In this document: in pieces, positions 10,131 through 23,200 of the stretch
Layout: each line of letters opens with the position of its first letter
How positions within the stretch are numbered: position 1 is the stretch's first letter
Assembly (NCBI GenBank): GCA_025266875.1
Contig: JALLLT010000021.1
Coordinates: 496,001 to 560,000, forward strand
Reading direction: 5' to 3'
From: Fennellomyces sp. T-0311
Taxonomy: Eukaryota > Mucoromycota > Mucoromycetes > Mucorales > Lichtheimiaceae
Length of the DNA: 64,000 nucleotides
Notes under the pieces: generated by a model
The model's database searches: none
What the model was told of the DNA's origin: nothing
The model's input: the letters and a program-made list of their open reading frames with translations, nothing else
Program-made: the position numbers and the translations under genes

Positions 10131-13100
10131 ATGCTACCTAATTCTCGAATCGTCCCGCCACCATCGTCTGCCCTGCCCGACCCTAATCCACGCAATGATC
10201 TACACAGGAAACGCTCAACGTCGCAAGTAGCTCCGCCCTCACACCACCACCACCACTCGTCTGACTTGTCATCTCAATCCAAACCTGCCTCCAAAAACCT
10301 CTTCTCCCGATTTCGCGCGACGCCTCCTCCTCCTCCTCAACAGAAGCAGCCTCAATACGACCCACCGCCTCGACAGTCGGGTACACCACGGCCTTCAGCC
10401 TCCTTAACAACGCCTGCTCCCTCAACCACGTCCGTGCCCAAGTACCAAACGTTTCCACCCAACAACACGGATCAGAAAGTACGACGGAAGCCTGTCGAAG
10501 AGACCAGGTATGCTTCTAGACCTCGACACGCCTCCATGGTCGCCAGCATAGACTCGCAGCACTACAACCCACTGATGGACGCCGCAACACCCGAAGACGC
10601 CATCCAGAAAAAGGTAAAAGTAGTTTTAAGCCCTAATTCCGGTTTTTTTCTGACCGCATTGGTGATTAGTCGACCCAAAAAGGGGCAATCAAGGGTGGTT
10701 TTGGCAGAATCTTTAGAAAGCTTAGCAAGGTGAGTGAGCCACAGTGGATTGCTGAACATGGGACTGTGTAACTAATAAGTGGATGGGTTATTTTAGGCGA
10801 CTGAAGACGACGATTTGATGGATGATTCGCCACGCGTTAGACCAATTTCGATAGGTGTCGATGGGCGCATTGCCAGTCGAACACCGAATCCACACAATAT
10901 CCCTTTGGCTCCTGCACCCCCTCAACCTCCAAAGCGTAACGTGCCACAAGATTCACCCAGTATTTCTGGCATTCCAACCGATTATTTGGTGCGTCCTGCA
11001 ACTGCTCGTCGTCCTCACACTCCTCCTCCTCCTCCTCCTTCTACCACCACGAATCCCACCCCTCCTCCACCGCTACCACAGCAACCTCCATGGCAACAAC
11101 CGCATGTCACGAAAAAGTCATACTCCATTTACAGCACCTTTGGCCCTGATCATTCGAGCGAAAGTGCCATTGATATGATAGAAGAACACTCTGTTCAAAA
11201 GAAACCATCACAGCAGCAGCCCGCATTGAATCGCAGTCATTCTGTCAACACAGCCAGTTTTCCTCCACCTCCTTCTGATAATCTGGCGCAGATCGTTGCT
11301 TACAACATGCAGCGAAAATCACAAACAACACGCGTCGTACCAAAGGAGCAGCCAAACGAACCTGTTGTTGTAGAAGCTAACGACGTAGACTCGTTCAATG
11401 CGCTGGATGAATACAAGAGAGACAGCACTTGCGAGCCCATGGGTGCTATCAAGGAAGAAACAACTTCCAGCAGTAGCGAGAGTGACAGTGACGAAAGCAA
11501 CGACGAAGACGACGTATTTGTGGACGCGACGGGATCATCTCAAGACGATATCGAACGTGAAAAGGGTGAATCCAAACTAAGCAAGCGACTAAGCGGTGGT
11601 CATTTCGGTAGTGCAGGAGGATTAATGCTGGCCACTGCTGCTGCGGAAACGGCCAGCATGCCCAAAGCACAAAAACGACGAAGCAGACCTCCACCTGAAG
11701 ACATCGCTCAGGCCATGTTGAATTGGAAACGGCACAGCGGAGGAGCAAATAAACGACTCAGCGGAATATCTGCCATTGCCAAATGGGCTAGCGAGAATCC
11801 TCCGTCCAAGCAAGAAGAGGAAGATTTGCCACCACCTGATAAGCAGACCAGTCGCGCAGAAGCTGCTGAATTACTGACTGGAGGTGGTAGCAGAGCATCA
11901 TCAGTCAAAAAGGATGCGACAAAGACAACACCAACGCCGAACGGTGAAAATACACCGAGACCTCAACATCAACGAAATCGATCGCTGAAAATGTTATCAG
12001 ACGACTTTTCAAAGTCGCTTGATGATGCATGGCACGATCCAGATCCTGGTATAGCTCAAGTGCTGGACCCACGAAAGTCACCAGAGCCAGTGATAAGAAC
12101 ACCGTCCAAAGATCATACGGATAAAGAGGCCAAGGAAGCAGCGCAGCATTTGTGGGACGAAGACGACGTGATTGTGCCACGCGAACGGATTGCAGAATGG
12201 CTTGGTCAGGGCAAGCCACTTAACAGCGATGCACTTATCCATTATATGGAAAATTTTGAGTTCTCTCATATGCGATTGGACAGTGCATTTAGGTACATAA
12301 TTTGCTTTTCATGTGCAAGACTGAGTTGGGTTACTAATGAGTTTATGCTTGAAACAGAAAACTGTGTAGCAAACTTTACTTCAAAGCGGAAGCGCAGCAA
12401 ATTGATCGTATTCTAGAAGTGTTCGCCAATCGATACTGGAAATGCAATCCCAAGACCATTTTGAAGAGTGCAGGTAAATCGTGAGGTCCATGGACTTTCC
12501 AATGACATGGTTACTGAAATGGCAAGCATAGACGTCGTGTATGCGGTTGTCTATTCTGTGCTGTTGCTCAACACAGATCTGCACGTTGCACAGGGCAACT
12601 ATAATCGCATGACCCGGCAAGAATTTATCCGTAATACCATGGCAGCCGTGCACGACCAGCAGTCTGTATCCAACGAAATTGAGAAGGGCTCACCAGAGTT
12701 TTCAAAAGAATGGGAAGTCGAAGTTGAGGCTTATTTAAAGGTATGTTCATCATGCGATAGCCAATGTCATTGTTACTGATAGGATGGATATAGGATCTAT
12801 ACTCATCCGTCAAGCAATACCAAATCCTGCAGCCATTGACGCGCAAGGCGAGTATGCAAGAGTTTCCGGAGAAACGTGGAAGTATATTGGGCGGAAAACG
12901 CGTGGTTGGATTGAAGCGCAGCGTGGGTTCGATTATCCGACGATCAGGTCGTGAAAGCATGCTTTTCCCTGAAGAAGTTCAGGTACAATTACGCAAACAT
13001 ATGTCCTTTATACAAACGTAACTTACATTAATACTGCTTTAGCCTCGCACAAGCTCGAGCTCAGGTCCAAGACCATCATCTCCTCTTCCACGCTCACCAC

Positions 13101-14358
13101 GGCGAGAATCCTTTTCATCAATTGGATCCGCCACTTCATTTGCTTCTCGGGCACGTGTGTCCACATTATCACCTTCTTTCCAACCAATGATCAACTTTAT
13201 GGATGCTCACGGTGGCGCTTTGTTCACCAGCAAACCACCTTATATCAAAGAAGGTGTTGTCATGCGCAAACACTTGTTAGAAAATGCGACCCAAAAGGCC
13301 CGACATCGTGAATGGAAGGAATGTTTCTTGGTCGTCACCGAAGGCGAGCTCAAAATGTATGCATTGCAGTCGTCGGGTGACGTCGAACGACGAACAATGC
13401 TTCGTGCTAGCAGTGCCAGCTTTGCCAACTTGGCCGACTCGTTGAGTAAGCAGAACGCGCTTACGTCGGCGTCGTTTGGTGGTACTTCACATAACAAATG
13501 GGCGGTAAGCATAATTCATAGTGATTCACTACCAAAAACACTCATACTTGTAAAGTCGCAGTCTCAGCTCATAGGTACCATTCCTTTGAACCATACATTA
13601 TCCAATGTCCTTCCACCACCTGGTTATAACCGACAAAGGCCCCATGTATTTGCTATCCAACAACCGGACGGCGGTGTCTATCTGTTCCAGACTGCTTCAC
13701 CGGATCAAGTGAACGAATGGGTCGCGACATGCAACTATTGGGCGGCACGTCAAAGCAAAGAACCGCTGCCGGGTGGCGTCAGCAATATGGAGTATGGATG
13801 GGGTGCGTGTCTATTTGACGTAGTGATGAATCTAGACACGGATCAAGCCGAAGTTCATAGCTATCAAAGGCAAGATCCGGACAGTATCGCAATCTATGAC
13901 TGGTTGCCGCCGTCATCTCCTTTGGTGGCCAGCACATTGGATGAAAAACAGCAGCACGAAGCATTGCAGAAGCATCTGAAAGCACTAGACGATGAGATTA
14001 ACAGTCATCGCGAACTGAAGCCGCGAATGATTGCCAAGGTAACGCGGTAATTGTGGTGATATGTATAATGGTTGCTAAGTAAACGAGCCAATAGTTCCCT
14101 AGCCGAACGCAGAACCACGTCAAGGCACTACATAACTGGGAAGCCAAATCGAAATACCTCCTCCACGACATCATCAAATACCAAAACTACTGTGACGCGC
14201 TTGAAAAAAGTATACAGGAGCAGGAAAAGGCGAAGGACGCAGAGGAAGCTTCGGAAAAGCAAGAGATAAACGACTCGAACGAGATCCATCTCGACTACCA
14301 CGAGTCGAACTTTGACCTTACCAAAGAGATCGGGGACCAGCTGCGCTTGGTCTTTTAA
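10131..14358 (+). CDS. Sec7-domain Arf guanine nucleotide exchange factor with PH domain (Syt1-like)
   Basis: Nine coding exons: 10131-10613, 10670-10729, 10797-12292, 12358-12473, 12532-12740, 12794-12982, 13043-13504, 13556-14038 and 14095-14358, giving about 1253 aa. The first ~650 residues are low-complexity Pro/Ser/Gln and acidic. The Sec7 domain follows (KEAAQHLWDEDDVIVPRERI, FRKLCSKLYFKAEAQQIDRI, DVVYAVVYSVLLLNTDLHVA). It includes the family's EAQQIDRIL loop that carries the glutamate finger and the LLNTDLH motif. A split PH domain lies near residues 900-1080 (EGVVMRKHLLEN, WKECFLVVTEGELKMY, and VYLFQTASPDQVNEWVATCNYWAA). A C-terminal helical region ends at LRLVF. The 51-bp intron 13505-13555 is in frame, so retention would add 17 residues. 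Predicted role: activation of Arf GTPases in Golgi/plasma-membrane traffic. Confidence 0.9.
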
Positions 14359-14457
14359 TAATACAGCTTGTACCTTTAATACATAGTAAAAGCAGCCTGT
14401 GGCTGTAAAATAAGATACCTTAATGCAAGAAACTAAAACACCGCCCCTTGCTCTGCT

Positions 14458-15192
14458 ATGCCCAGCGTTTTGTTATTTAAACAAAAGGATCAGCCAGACG
14501 AATACTCGCCACAGCTCGAACAACACGGTTACACTGCCGAGTTTATACCCGTCCTGGACTCCCAAAGCGAATCCGTGCCCTACCTTCAAGAATTACTGGC
14601 TTCCCCCCCTGCTCATGGCGGCATAATCTTTACTTCGCAACGGTCGGTCGACACCTGGGCCACCGTCATTACCGCTCCAAAAATTGATCCCCAATGGCGC
14701 ACCATTGCTGTATTTATTGTCGGTAGCAAGACTGCAGAAAAGCTCGGCCAGTTGGCATTCTTTAAAGAACTCACGATTGTTGGAGATCGCGCAACACAAC
14801 TCGCCGACCAAATGGTGCCTTACCTCCGAGAGCATACCATCAAGCTGAGTCTCTTGTTTCTGGCTGGTGACAAACGGCTGAATGAGCTGCCGACGCGTTT
14901 GAACAAGAGCAACATTGCGTATCAAGAAGTACGCACCTACTCCACTTGCGCGCATCCCCAGTTGTCCGAACGACTTTTGACGTGTGGATCCAAGGATTGG
15001 GGAGTGTTCTTTAGTCCTTCGGGAGTCAATTATGTTTTGGAACGCGATCCAGATATAATGCGAAAGATTGGCAAGCTGGCAGCCATAGGGCCGACGACGG
15101 CTTCGCATATGGAGAAGCACGGATTGAAGGTCTCTGCTGTAGCGGAAAAGCCTCGTGCTGCTCAAGTAGCCAAAGCCATTGCTCAGGGATAA
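14458..15192 (+). CDS. HEM4: Uroporphyrinogen-III synthase
   Basis: Single exon, 244 aa. It catalyses ring closure and D-ring inversion of hydroxymethylbilane to uroporphyrinogen III, the fourth step of haem synthesis in the cytosol. The two-lobed family pattern is visible: N-terminal MPSVLLFKQKD; the GGIIFTSQRSVDTWA segment (residues ~53-67); FIVGSKTAEKLGQL; the middle FLAGDKRLNELPTRL and YQEVRTYST; then DWGVFFSPSGVNYVL and KLAAIGPTTASHMEKHGLKVSAVA at the C-terminus. Length is typical. It starts 100 bp after the Arf-GEF stop, and its stop lies only 47 bp from the stop of the convergent P450 gene, so the 3' UTRs must overlap. Confidence 0.93.
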   Translation: MPSVLLFKQKDQPDEYSPQLEQHGYTAEFIPVLDSQSESVPYLQELLASPPAHGGIIFTSQRSVDTWATVITAPKIDPQWRTIAVFIVGSKTAEKLGQLAFFKELTIVGDRATQLADQMVPYLREHTIKLSLLFLAGDKRLNELPTRLNKSNIAYQEVRTYSTCAHPQLSERLLTCGSKDWGVFFSPSGVNYVLERDPDIMRKIGKLAAIGPTTASHMEKHGLKVSAVAEKPRAAQVAKAIAQG

Positions 15193-15239
15193 AAAGTGAG
15201 TTTTATTTTCGCACGGTGTATTCGTTGAACTAAATATTT

Positions 15240-17228
15240 CTACAGCTTTCGACGACTGACAATCGTGATCTCCTCTTTCTTATCCGAGCCACTATCCGCA
15301 GGTATCGCGGAGAGTTCATAGTTGCGTAGGATAGTGGCAAGGATGGCTTTGCTGGATTCCATCGCAAACCACCGGCCTAACGTAAAAGGGTTAATACAAG
15401 TAGATACAAAGTTGAATTCAGTGTTGGTTTTACCTGGACATGCATGTCTGTTACGTTGAAGAACAGGAAAAAGGAGGTTAATATGGGATTACCCGCTATG
15501 GTAAAGCCGTTTACCTTCCCAAACCAAAGAATAGGTAATCGCTACTGCACTTTGTCGCTTGCTTATTAAGGCCGACATATCGAAAAGGCTTGAAAGTATC
15601 CAGGTCATCAAAGTCATCTTGGGCCTTGTGGCCACGATTCAGATCCCAAAAGTTGGTGTACACTTCTTCGCCTAAAAAGGTGTGTCAACTACTATTATTC
15701 GACAGGGTACGTAGTATTTTTTTTACCAGGTCGAATGATTGATCCGTTGCTCAGTACCACATTTTCTTTGGTGACATTGGTATGTGGATGGAATATGGTA
15801 TCTGTTGTGTATCGGAAAGATTCGCGGATAAAGCTGTCGAGTTTGACCATGCGCTTATAAGCAGCCGAATCCAAATTGTCACCGATGTCGTTTTGCTCTT
15901 CCAACAGTTCTGACGTATACTCTGGATGGCGCGCCAATTGTGCAATAACAGCAATAAGTGATCCTGAAGTGGTGAGCACACCCGTAAATGTCATGGACAT
16001 TAACCAAGCCGTAATGGTATCAAGAATTGCTGTGTCCTTTTCATTCTGCAAGTATTCTCTTAGCACAAACTGGAGCACGTCGTTCTTTAGAGTCGTGTCA
16101 GTAAGCATTGTAGTTACTGTTGTACATATGGCCGAGCCTTACTGGTGTTTCCTTCTTGCTTCGGATAGCATCCAAGCGTTTTTGTACTTCTGCCTCCAAA
16201 CCATCGCGCAATTTCTTCATCTTTTGCTTGACAAACGCATTACGTGGATACGCAAGCCTACATATTTATGAGTCATCTAAAAGCATGTAATAATATGAGT
16301 AAAAGGTTACCGCTTGTAAATATTGTTCCACCATGGAAGCATAGCACGGACGGCACCAGGAATCAGTAGCTTTGCACTGATCTCATCGGCCACGTGCTCA
16401 AAAAGATGCATGAGTTCTTTGTTCTCGGGGATAAACGTACTTGTTAACGTGTGGGCCATAATCCGTGCAACGAATGATCTTGTGAATCCATTTAGATCTG
16501 AAATAACTTGCGGGTCTGTAATATAATCCCTGGTTAGACGAACATTGTGTGCAACCTTGAACCTAAAGTCTTTTACCCTGAATATTGCCTAGCACTTCCT
16601 CAGCAACAAGGTTAGACTATGTAGAAAAGAAACGCCCCACGTACGTGAGTATACGCCGAATACAATGGTAACAATAGAAAAACTTACTTGTGGATAAAGG
16701 TTTTGACTGTAACGAGCCAAATTTTGATTCATCTCCTTCAAAATAATGTCACGGAACGCATGATCTGGGAGCTTATAATCGAGCCCTGTATAGAATAACG
16801 GAATATCAAAGTACTATATATCTATTTGTTAGTCTTCCAATCAAATAAACGTCTTTTATTTGTGAAAGGAAAAGCATTACCTTCTGGCTGCTGTGAACAA
16901 AGCTGAAACTGGGATGCGTAAATACTTCGGCAGCGTAATCTGCACCAACAACCGTGACGAGTTGACCGAACAAGTGAGCACGAAACACGGATCCATATTT
17001 GAGTGTATTATCCTTTGTGAATTTTGCTGGATTGCTGAAGTAATCGAGACTAGATCCAATAATCGGCCAACGGTAAGGAACAACGGGGGTGGGATCCGAT
17101 GGATGCTTGTCCCGTAGGATCATATAACCCAGTGATAAGGCTACTGCCGAAGCAATCACGGCAGCCTTACTGTTGTCAATATCTCGGACATAAGGAATCA
17201 ATTCTTGAATTGTGTCAGTTAAAGCCAT
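15240..17228 (-). CDS. Cytochrome P450 monooxygenase
   Basis: Multi-exon gene; first coding exon 17228-16881 (116 codons). The N-terminus holds a membrane anchor (AAVIASAVALSLGYMIL, residues ~22-38) and a Pro-rich hinge (TPVVPYRWPIIGS), as in ER P450s. Later exons give the I-helix region (MTFTGVLTTSGSL), the K-helix ExxR (RESFR), the FHPHT and FWDLNRG segments, and the haem loop. The loop is split over three exons: DYLFFGLGR (exon ending 15515), the 14-nt microexon 15434-15447 (HACPG including the thiolate Cys), and RWFAMESSKAIL (15376-15240). Joined, FGLGRHACPGRWFA fits the P450 signature. Family number and substrate cannot be told from sequence alone. The gene is convergent with HEM4. Confidence 0.9.
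15434..15447 (-). other. 14-nt P450 microexon encoding the haem-ligand cysteine
   Basis: Minus-strand reading: ...GGAAG|GTAAAC (intron) AACAG|ACATGCATGTCCAG|GTAAAA (intron) GTTAG|GCCGG. Only inclusion of these 14 bases restores frame and the FGLGRHACPGRWF haem loop. Skipping them joins the flanks out of frame and loses the axial Cys. Confidence 0.88.
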
Positions 17229-20206
17229 TGTGTACTTTTTGACCCAGTGGATCTCTGTTAGTTTATATACAATTTTCGAGATTTCGGCGAACTGAGCGAC
17301 GGTATTTCCATTTTCGTAGAAAATTACCCGTACGCCTCTCCCATGAAGCCAAGTCTTGGCTTTTATATGCTTGTGTAACTGTGTCATGTTTTCTTTTCAT
17401 TCTTTTGAAGATGCCACTCTAGTGGAACATAATCGTAAAAGTATGTTTGTGATAACGGACATTGATTATCACTGATAGAGACATTACAAATGGTTTTTTT
17501 TTGCTAAATAATTTCCGACAAAGGTACGTAGATCAAACGCCTTTTCTTACGATGGATCAGAGCACTGCTAAGTCTTGATTACTGCTATATGCGGATTTCG
17601 CCGGCCTGATATCATGGAACCCTATACTGATGAAGTGATCATTACACGTGATCATGCTGTTATGACAGCAAACATTGGCTATTTATAGAATAATATGCTC
17701 AGCACGTTGCTGTGGTTGCGAGCGATTAGCATACGATTGAGCAGTTTTGTCGGAAATCACATTTGTTAATAAAAAGTGTGCAACTATCAGTGCTCCTATA
17801 AAACCTGCTTGTCATTTCACATATTTCTTGGTTTATATATATACAGTTGCAACATGCGTATAAGCGCAGCACCAAACCACCTCATTGCCAAGCAATGTTC
17901 ACATTCCCTTTTACGCAGTGCTACAAATATGCAGGATCCATATGGATTCGTATATAAATAGGGTTTTTTTAACAAACATATCCAGGATTTCTAAAAATCG
18001 TACTTCGAATTAGAAACAATGCTTGAGAAACGAACAAAAGGGGGTGGATGATATATATTCCAGGGAACGTGCTAGAATAAAATTAACTTTCAGGATCTTT
18101 CTTTAAGCACAGAAACGCGGTGCGTGCGACATCCTGTATCTCATATGAATACACGATAGTAATAACTCCTCCTTCAATACGAATGTACACATGAATGGTA
18201 AAGCACTGTAAATTAGTTACAAGCAGTTGAGAGTCCGGTAACAGCTGGGTATACTTATTCGTACATAGTAACCAAAGATGGCCACAAGCTTTTGAGCTTA
18301 TATCTTTTCGGCTATCTTCTGATCCAGAAGTCAACGGCAAGCATTTTTGCGCAATAAGAATTTTTTACAGCAGTGTGCTTGCTTGACGTGCGTTAAGTGA
18401 TATTCTGAATCGGTAATAGTCATTGGTTTGGGCATCGATCTTGATTTGCGAAAGTATCCGATGATTGTGTGCGTGTTTGTCTTTTAGACCATTGATGTCC
18501 TTTTCAGTTTAGGTAAGTGTTATCAAACAACATAATAGAGCATCTACTATACGCAAATTAGATCGATATGGGGAAGTAACGAGAAATAGTACGTATATGT
18601 ATCGTATCGATGTACATTTCCACATACCTTTGGATGAAATCACGCCAACAGGGTTGCAAAGTCGTCAATGACGCTTCTGCGCCAACGCGCCTGCTTTAAA
18701 TCTTATTTGGTTTCAAAGTTTAATAAAAGTATATATAGCGTGGAATTTCTTTCCTCACAAAACTGCTCCCCATAGATGGCTTGTAATGGCCTCCCAGTTT
18801 TTTCCAGTACGTTCTCACTTCAAGGCTATAGAAAATCAAACCCACATACGTATATGCAGAATTTTACGCAAGAGAGTTTCGACCGGCAGGCCGAATTAAA
18901 ATACTTCCTCTCGTACATGCCAATATAACTTGAACTACTTTTCGTCTGTCGCAAAAGCTTTTTGTGCTCCATGTAAAGCACGAACAGTTTGGCCTTCTGC
19001 TACAGTAAGCGAGTTCCTAGCTCACTGGTCTCGTCCACTTTGCGCATAACGTACGTATATCTGTTATGGTTATAAGAATGTACACTTTTGACGTATTATA
19101 CATATATCCCCAATTTCATATATGGTCACCTTGAAACAGCCCTACGACGCTAATTGTACGTAAAAGAAAAAGTGTAACCCGTATTCCAAGTGACGCTACA
19201 AGTTTATTGGATTACCACCCTTAAAAAAGTGCTCCGCTGTTTTCGTACATAGTAACGGTTACTCAGGGTGGGAAAGGGTATATTGGTCATCATATCGTAA
19301 GTATGATTTGATACTGACGCAAGCGATGGATTCAGCCTTAAAAAATATGCATTGGGGAACAGTGCACCATAATCACTAGAGTATCATTTAACATATTTTC
19401 TGTAAGGCGGAGTACACGACCCGGAGAGTTACTTTATCCGTTCCACAATTTATCAAAAAGGGCTACTGATGTTAGCAAAAGGCAACTGCAGCTTCTGCGT
19501 GACCTATAGGAAACGGGGTTAACAATGCGATGAGCAAGCGACAACTAAGATTGGCTATTGTCCGCTTATTTTCAAAAAGCAATGTGCTTTCAGGAAACGG
19601 GGGAGACGGCCATATATAGCCAAATCATCCGAGATCGCTCGTCAGCAGGTGGCCTGAGTAGAAGCGTTTCGAAGCACAATGCACTAGAAGAGAGAGAGAG
19701 AGAGAGAGAGTTATTGAAGGGCAGGGTCATTCTGCAAACCGTTAAAGTACAATGCATGGGTTGGTTGCTTCCGGTGGGTTAAAAATAAGGATGCAAGAAC
19801 CAGCCACGCACAGGAATACGTGTACAGATAAAAGCGCTGGCTGTTGCTGCGGACATCAACCGGTCGGAGGGCAGCCGAGACAGCGATTTGAGGTTAGTGA
19901 CGGTTCATTTGGTGAAAACGAAAATTCATTCGATTTTTGTTGTGCTGGTTTCATCACCTTAGGTGCACTTTTCTCTTACTCCTACTCCCTTATCCTGCAC
20001 CACCTTTTCTTTTTAAAAAACGCATGTACGTATATGGACCTCATTTGGAATTTGTGATGCTTGCGTTCGTGCGCAGGCAACGCTGGGGCGGCTTCCGTCC
20101 TTTACTTTATTATGGCCGTAGATTGCTCATGTTTTTTTCTCTTTGCTCTGCTCTCAAAGCCACTAGGTCCTTTTGCCAGGATATGCAACTTTTGTGATTT
20201 CAACTA
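17229..20206. other. Gene-poor stretch
   Basis: Nearly 3 kb with only short unrelated open frames. It contains two copies of CGTACATAGTAAC (18260-18272 and 19244-19256) and an (AG)11 microsatellite at 19689-19710. The part next to 20207 should include the eIF4G promoter and 5' leader (T-rich tracts around 19970-20150), but no start site can be fixed. Confidence 0.5.
19689..19710. repeat. (AG)11 microsatellite
   Basis: Uninterrupted AG dinucleotide run in non-coding DNA about 500 bp before eIF4G. Confidence 0.95.
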
Positions 20207-23200
20207 ATGAATAGAAAACCAACTACATCCGAGACCAACACAAAGCCAACTACGAAAGGAGTGTCCAACTACGCAGCAGCTGCAAAGCGAAGCTCTCAGA
20301 TTCAGGATCAACAGCCACAACAGCGTTCCAGCACCGCGCAATCCAACGCTTCGACATCTGTCAATCAAAGCACCAAAGGAAAGGGTAGAGATGCATCCGT
20401 CAATGGCAAAAATACTGGAGATTCAGCACCACAATCCGCAGTAAATGAAGAAACCTCGGACATGACAACCCCTCCGAATACGTATCCTTTTCATTATTGT
20501 TACGATTCAAAGCAGAAAGAGAGAGGGAGGGGGAGGGTTGATGGTGGCGGTGGAGCTGTTAGTGGCGTTATTCATGCGCTCCTGAAAGTCAGGGACCCTT
20601 AAAAAACACTTATCACCTTAACCATCATGCATTTGTCATTAGAATGGCACGGAAGCAGAATCAAGCAAAGAACGCACGTAATGCGTCCGTACAGCTCCCA
20701 CGAGCCCCTCCACAGGATGTTGGTAAGCTGTCTATTTGTTTTCGATGGCCCAGATCAAACAATCTCACCCCACTTTTGATACAGCACCCATTCAGTTCGG
20801 ATCCATCAATCAAGTCACAGAGCCAGTCCCGGTATCGTCCATCAGGGACGACGGCTCTCCCATCCTGAACACAACCGAGGTCACTTTTGGCACCATGCCG
20901 GCCTCCGACGGCTCAAACGTAAGTACCTTTTCCCTCTTTTTCTTTTTTTCTCGGCGATATATCAGCCCTTTTGTTTGGGAGCAATGCCATTCATAATGGT
21001 CTACTCAGAACACGCGGGTGAATTTCCGAATGCCTGAGGCAACCGATATATCCCGCACAACATCTGCACCACCGAGCACTGACAACAATAACAAACTTTT
21101 CACGCAACCTTATGCGCCACAGGGTCAACATCAGCAGCAGCAGCGAAGGGATTCGGCGCAGTCCAATCATTCTGAACAAGGCTCGCCCGCGCATTTCAAC
21201 AACTCCAATAACAACAACAACCATACAAGGCATTATCGACATCAAAACTACCCTCAGAACAAGCATTCAAACATGGGCCATTCTCCTAATATACAGCATT
21301 CCCAACCTTACATGCCTCATCAGAAGAAGACCATTTCTCCTCACATGCAGACTGCCCAGTCACCCGCCGTTTCTGGCCAAAACATGATCGGCCATGTCTG
21401 GCCAAGCCCCGGCCCAGCTCCACATACCGGCTACGTAAGTTAAATTTAAATTGATTACTACCTGGCGACTCATCTGTGGCATCTAGTATCCTCAGCAACC
21501 TTACAGCGGTGATAGTTTCTATGGCTACTCTAACATGGGTTACGCTGCTCCCAATGGCAACGCAACTCCAGGTCCATTACCTGTCCGCGCAAGCAGGGCC
21601 ATCCGTATCATTGATCCCAACACCATGACCGACATCTTCAATAGCACGTCAACCTCCTCCGCACAGTCGACTACCCCATCGACTCCCCCAGCTGCCGCAT
21701 CACCTGCAAAGTCTGAAGGCAGGAAGGAAGAGTCCAAGCCTGCTGACAGCCCTGCTCCATCCAAGGCTATCCCCATCATTGATCCTGCCATCAAAGATCG
21801 CGAGGCCCGCGAACGACGTGAACGGGAAGAAGAGGAACGCAAGGCCAAGGAGGATGCTGAGCGTAAGGAACGCGAAGAAAAGGAACGCGCTGAGGCCGAA
21901 CGCAAAGCCAAAGAGGAGGCCGAATTAAAGGCCAAGGAAGAAGCCGAGCGAAAGGCCAAGGAGGAGGCCGAGCGAAAGGCCAAGGAGGAGCAAGAACGGT
22001 TAGAAGCCGAGCGTAAGGCAAAGGAAGAGGCTGAACGCAAGGCCAAGGAAGAAGCTGAACGCAAGGCCAAGGAAGAAGCCGAGCGTAAAGCCAAGGAAGA
22101 GGCAGAGAAGAAGGCTGCCGAGGAGGCCGAATTGAAGGCCAAGGAGGAAGCCGAGCGCAAGGCCAAGGAAGAGGCAGAGAAGAAGGCTGCTGAGGAAGCT
22201 GCAAAGGAGCAAGAGGCCCAAAAGAAGGCTGAGGACGACAAAAAGAAGGAGGAAGAAGAGGCCGAAAAGAAGAAGAAGGCTGAAGCTCCGGGTCGCCTTG
22301 ACATGTCTGCCGTCTCCAAGAGTGGTGCTGCCCCTGCTACCCCGGCAACCGCCACTCCCTCGCGCACTCCCAAAACACCCTCTGGTCCTATGCGCACCAT
22401 CGATGATCCTAGCACAATTCAATACCCTCCCAGTGTCAAGGCTCCATTTGGTAGCAAGGATCCTCAAAGCGGCAAGATCACCTATGAGCCTGATTTCCTC
22501 CTGCAGTTTGCTCCTTTGTGCCTCGATACTTCGGAAGATCTCTCGCAATTCCAGAATATGAATGAGGAGAACGATCGCGGACCACGATCTGGCATGTCGC
22601 GTCGTCAAACGTCGGATCGCAGCCGAGGACCTCGCACCCCCAGCTCCCCCATGGATATGTTCCGTCATGGTTCCCGCGACGGCCGCGGAGAGATGGGCAA
22701 ATTTGCTGGTGGCCGCCCATTGTCTCATCGCACCGGCAGTGGCAGCCATGGTTTGCCTCCTGCCGGTGGTGCTGGTGGTATGCAGCGTGAAGGCTCGCAC
22801 GGCGGTCGCAGCCGCAGTGGCCGTGGTGGTAAGGGCAGACATGGTGGCAAGGATAGCCAAGAACGACAAGAGAAGCAGCAGCAAGGTGCACCCACCATTC
22901 CTCCAGAGCAGGTCGTTCCTTTGGAAAAGAGCGAGAACCGCTGGGTTCCTCTTGCATTGCGCAAACAGCGTGAAGCCGAGAAGGCTGCCGAGAGCGATCT
23001 TCTCTCGGATGAAGTGATTATCCGTAAGGTCAAGGCTTTGCTCAACAAGTTGACTTTGGAGAAGTTTAATTCCATCTCGGGTCAAATCTGGGAGTATGCC
23101 AAGCAGTCGGAGAAGGAAGAAGATGGTCGTGCACTCAAGATCGTCATCCAACTCACCTTCGAGAAGGCTTGTGATGAAGCTCCTTTTGCTGTCATGTGGG

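Noticed and set aside
12474..12531. In-frame-looking residues (VHGLSNDMVTEMAS) inside the Sec7 domain
   Set aside because: They lie in an intron. Splicing 12473 to 12532 rebuilds the conserved KSADVVYAVVYSVLLLNTDLH without insertion.
17455..17490. tet-operator-like string (ATCACTGATAGAGAC)
   Set aside because: Only a partial half-site and no inverted partner; no bacterial context.
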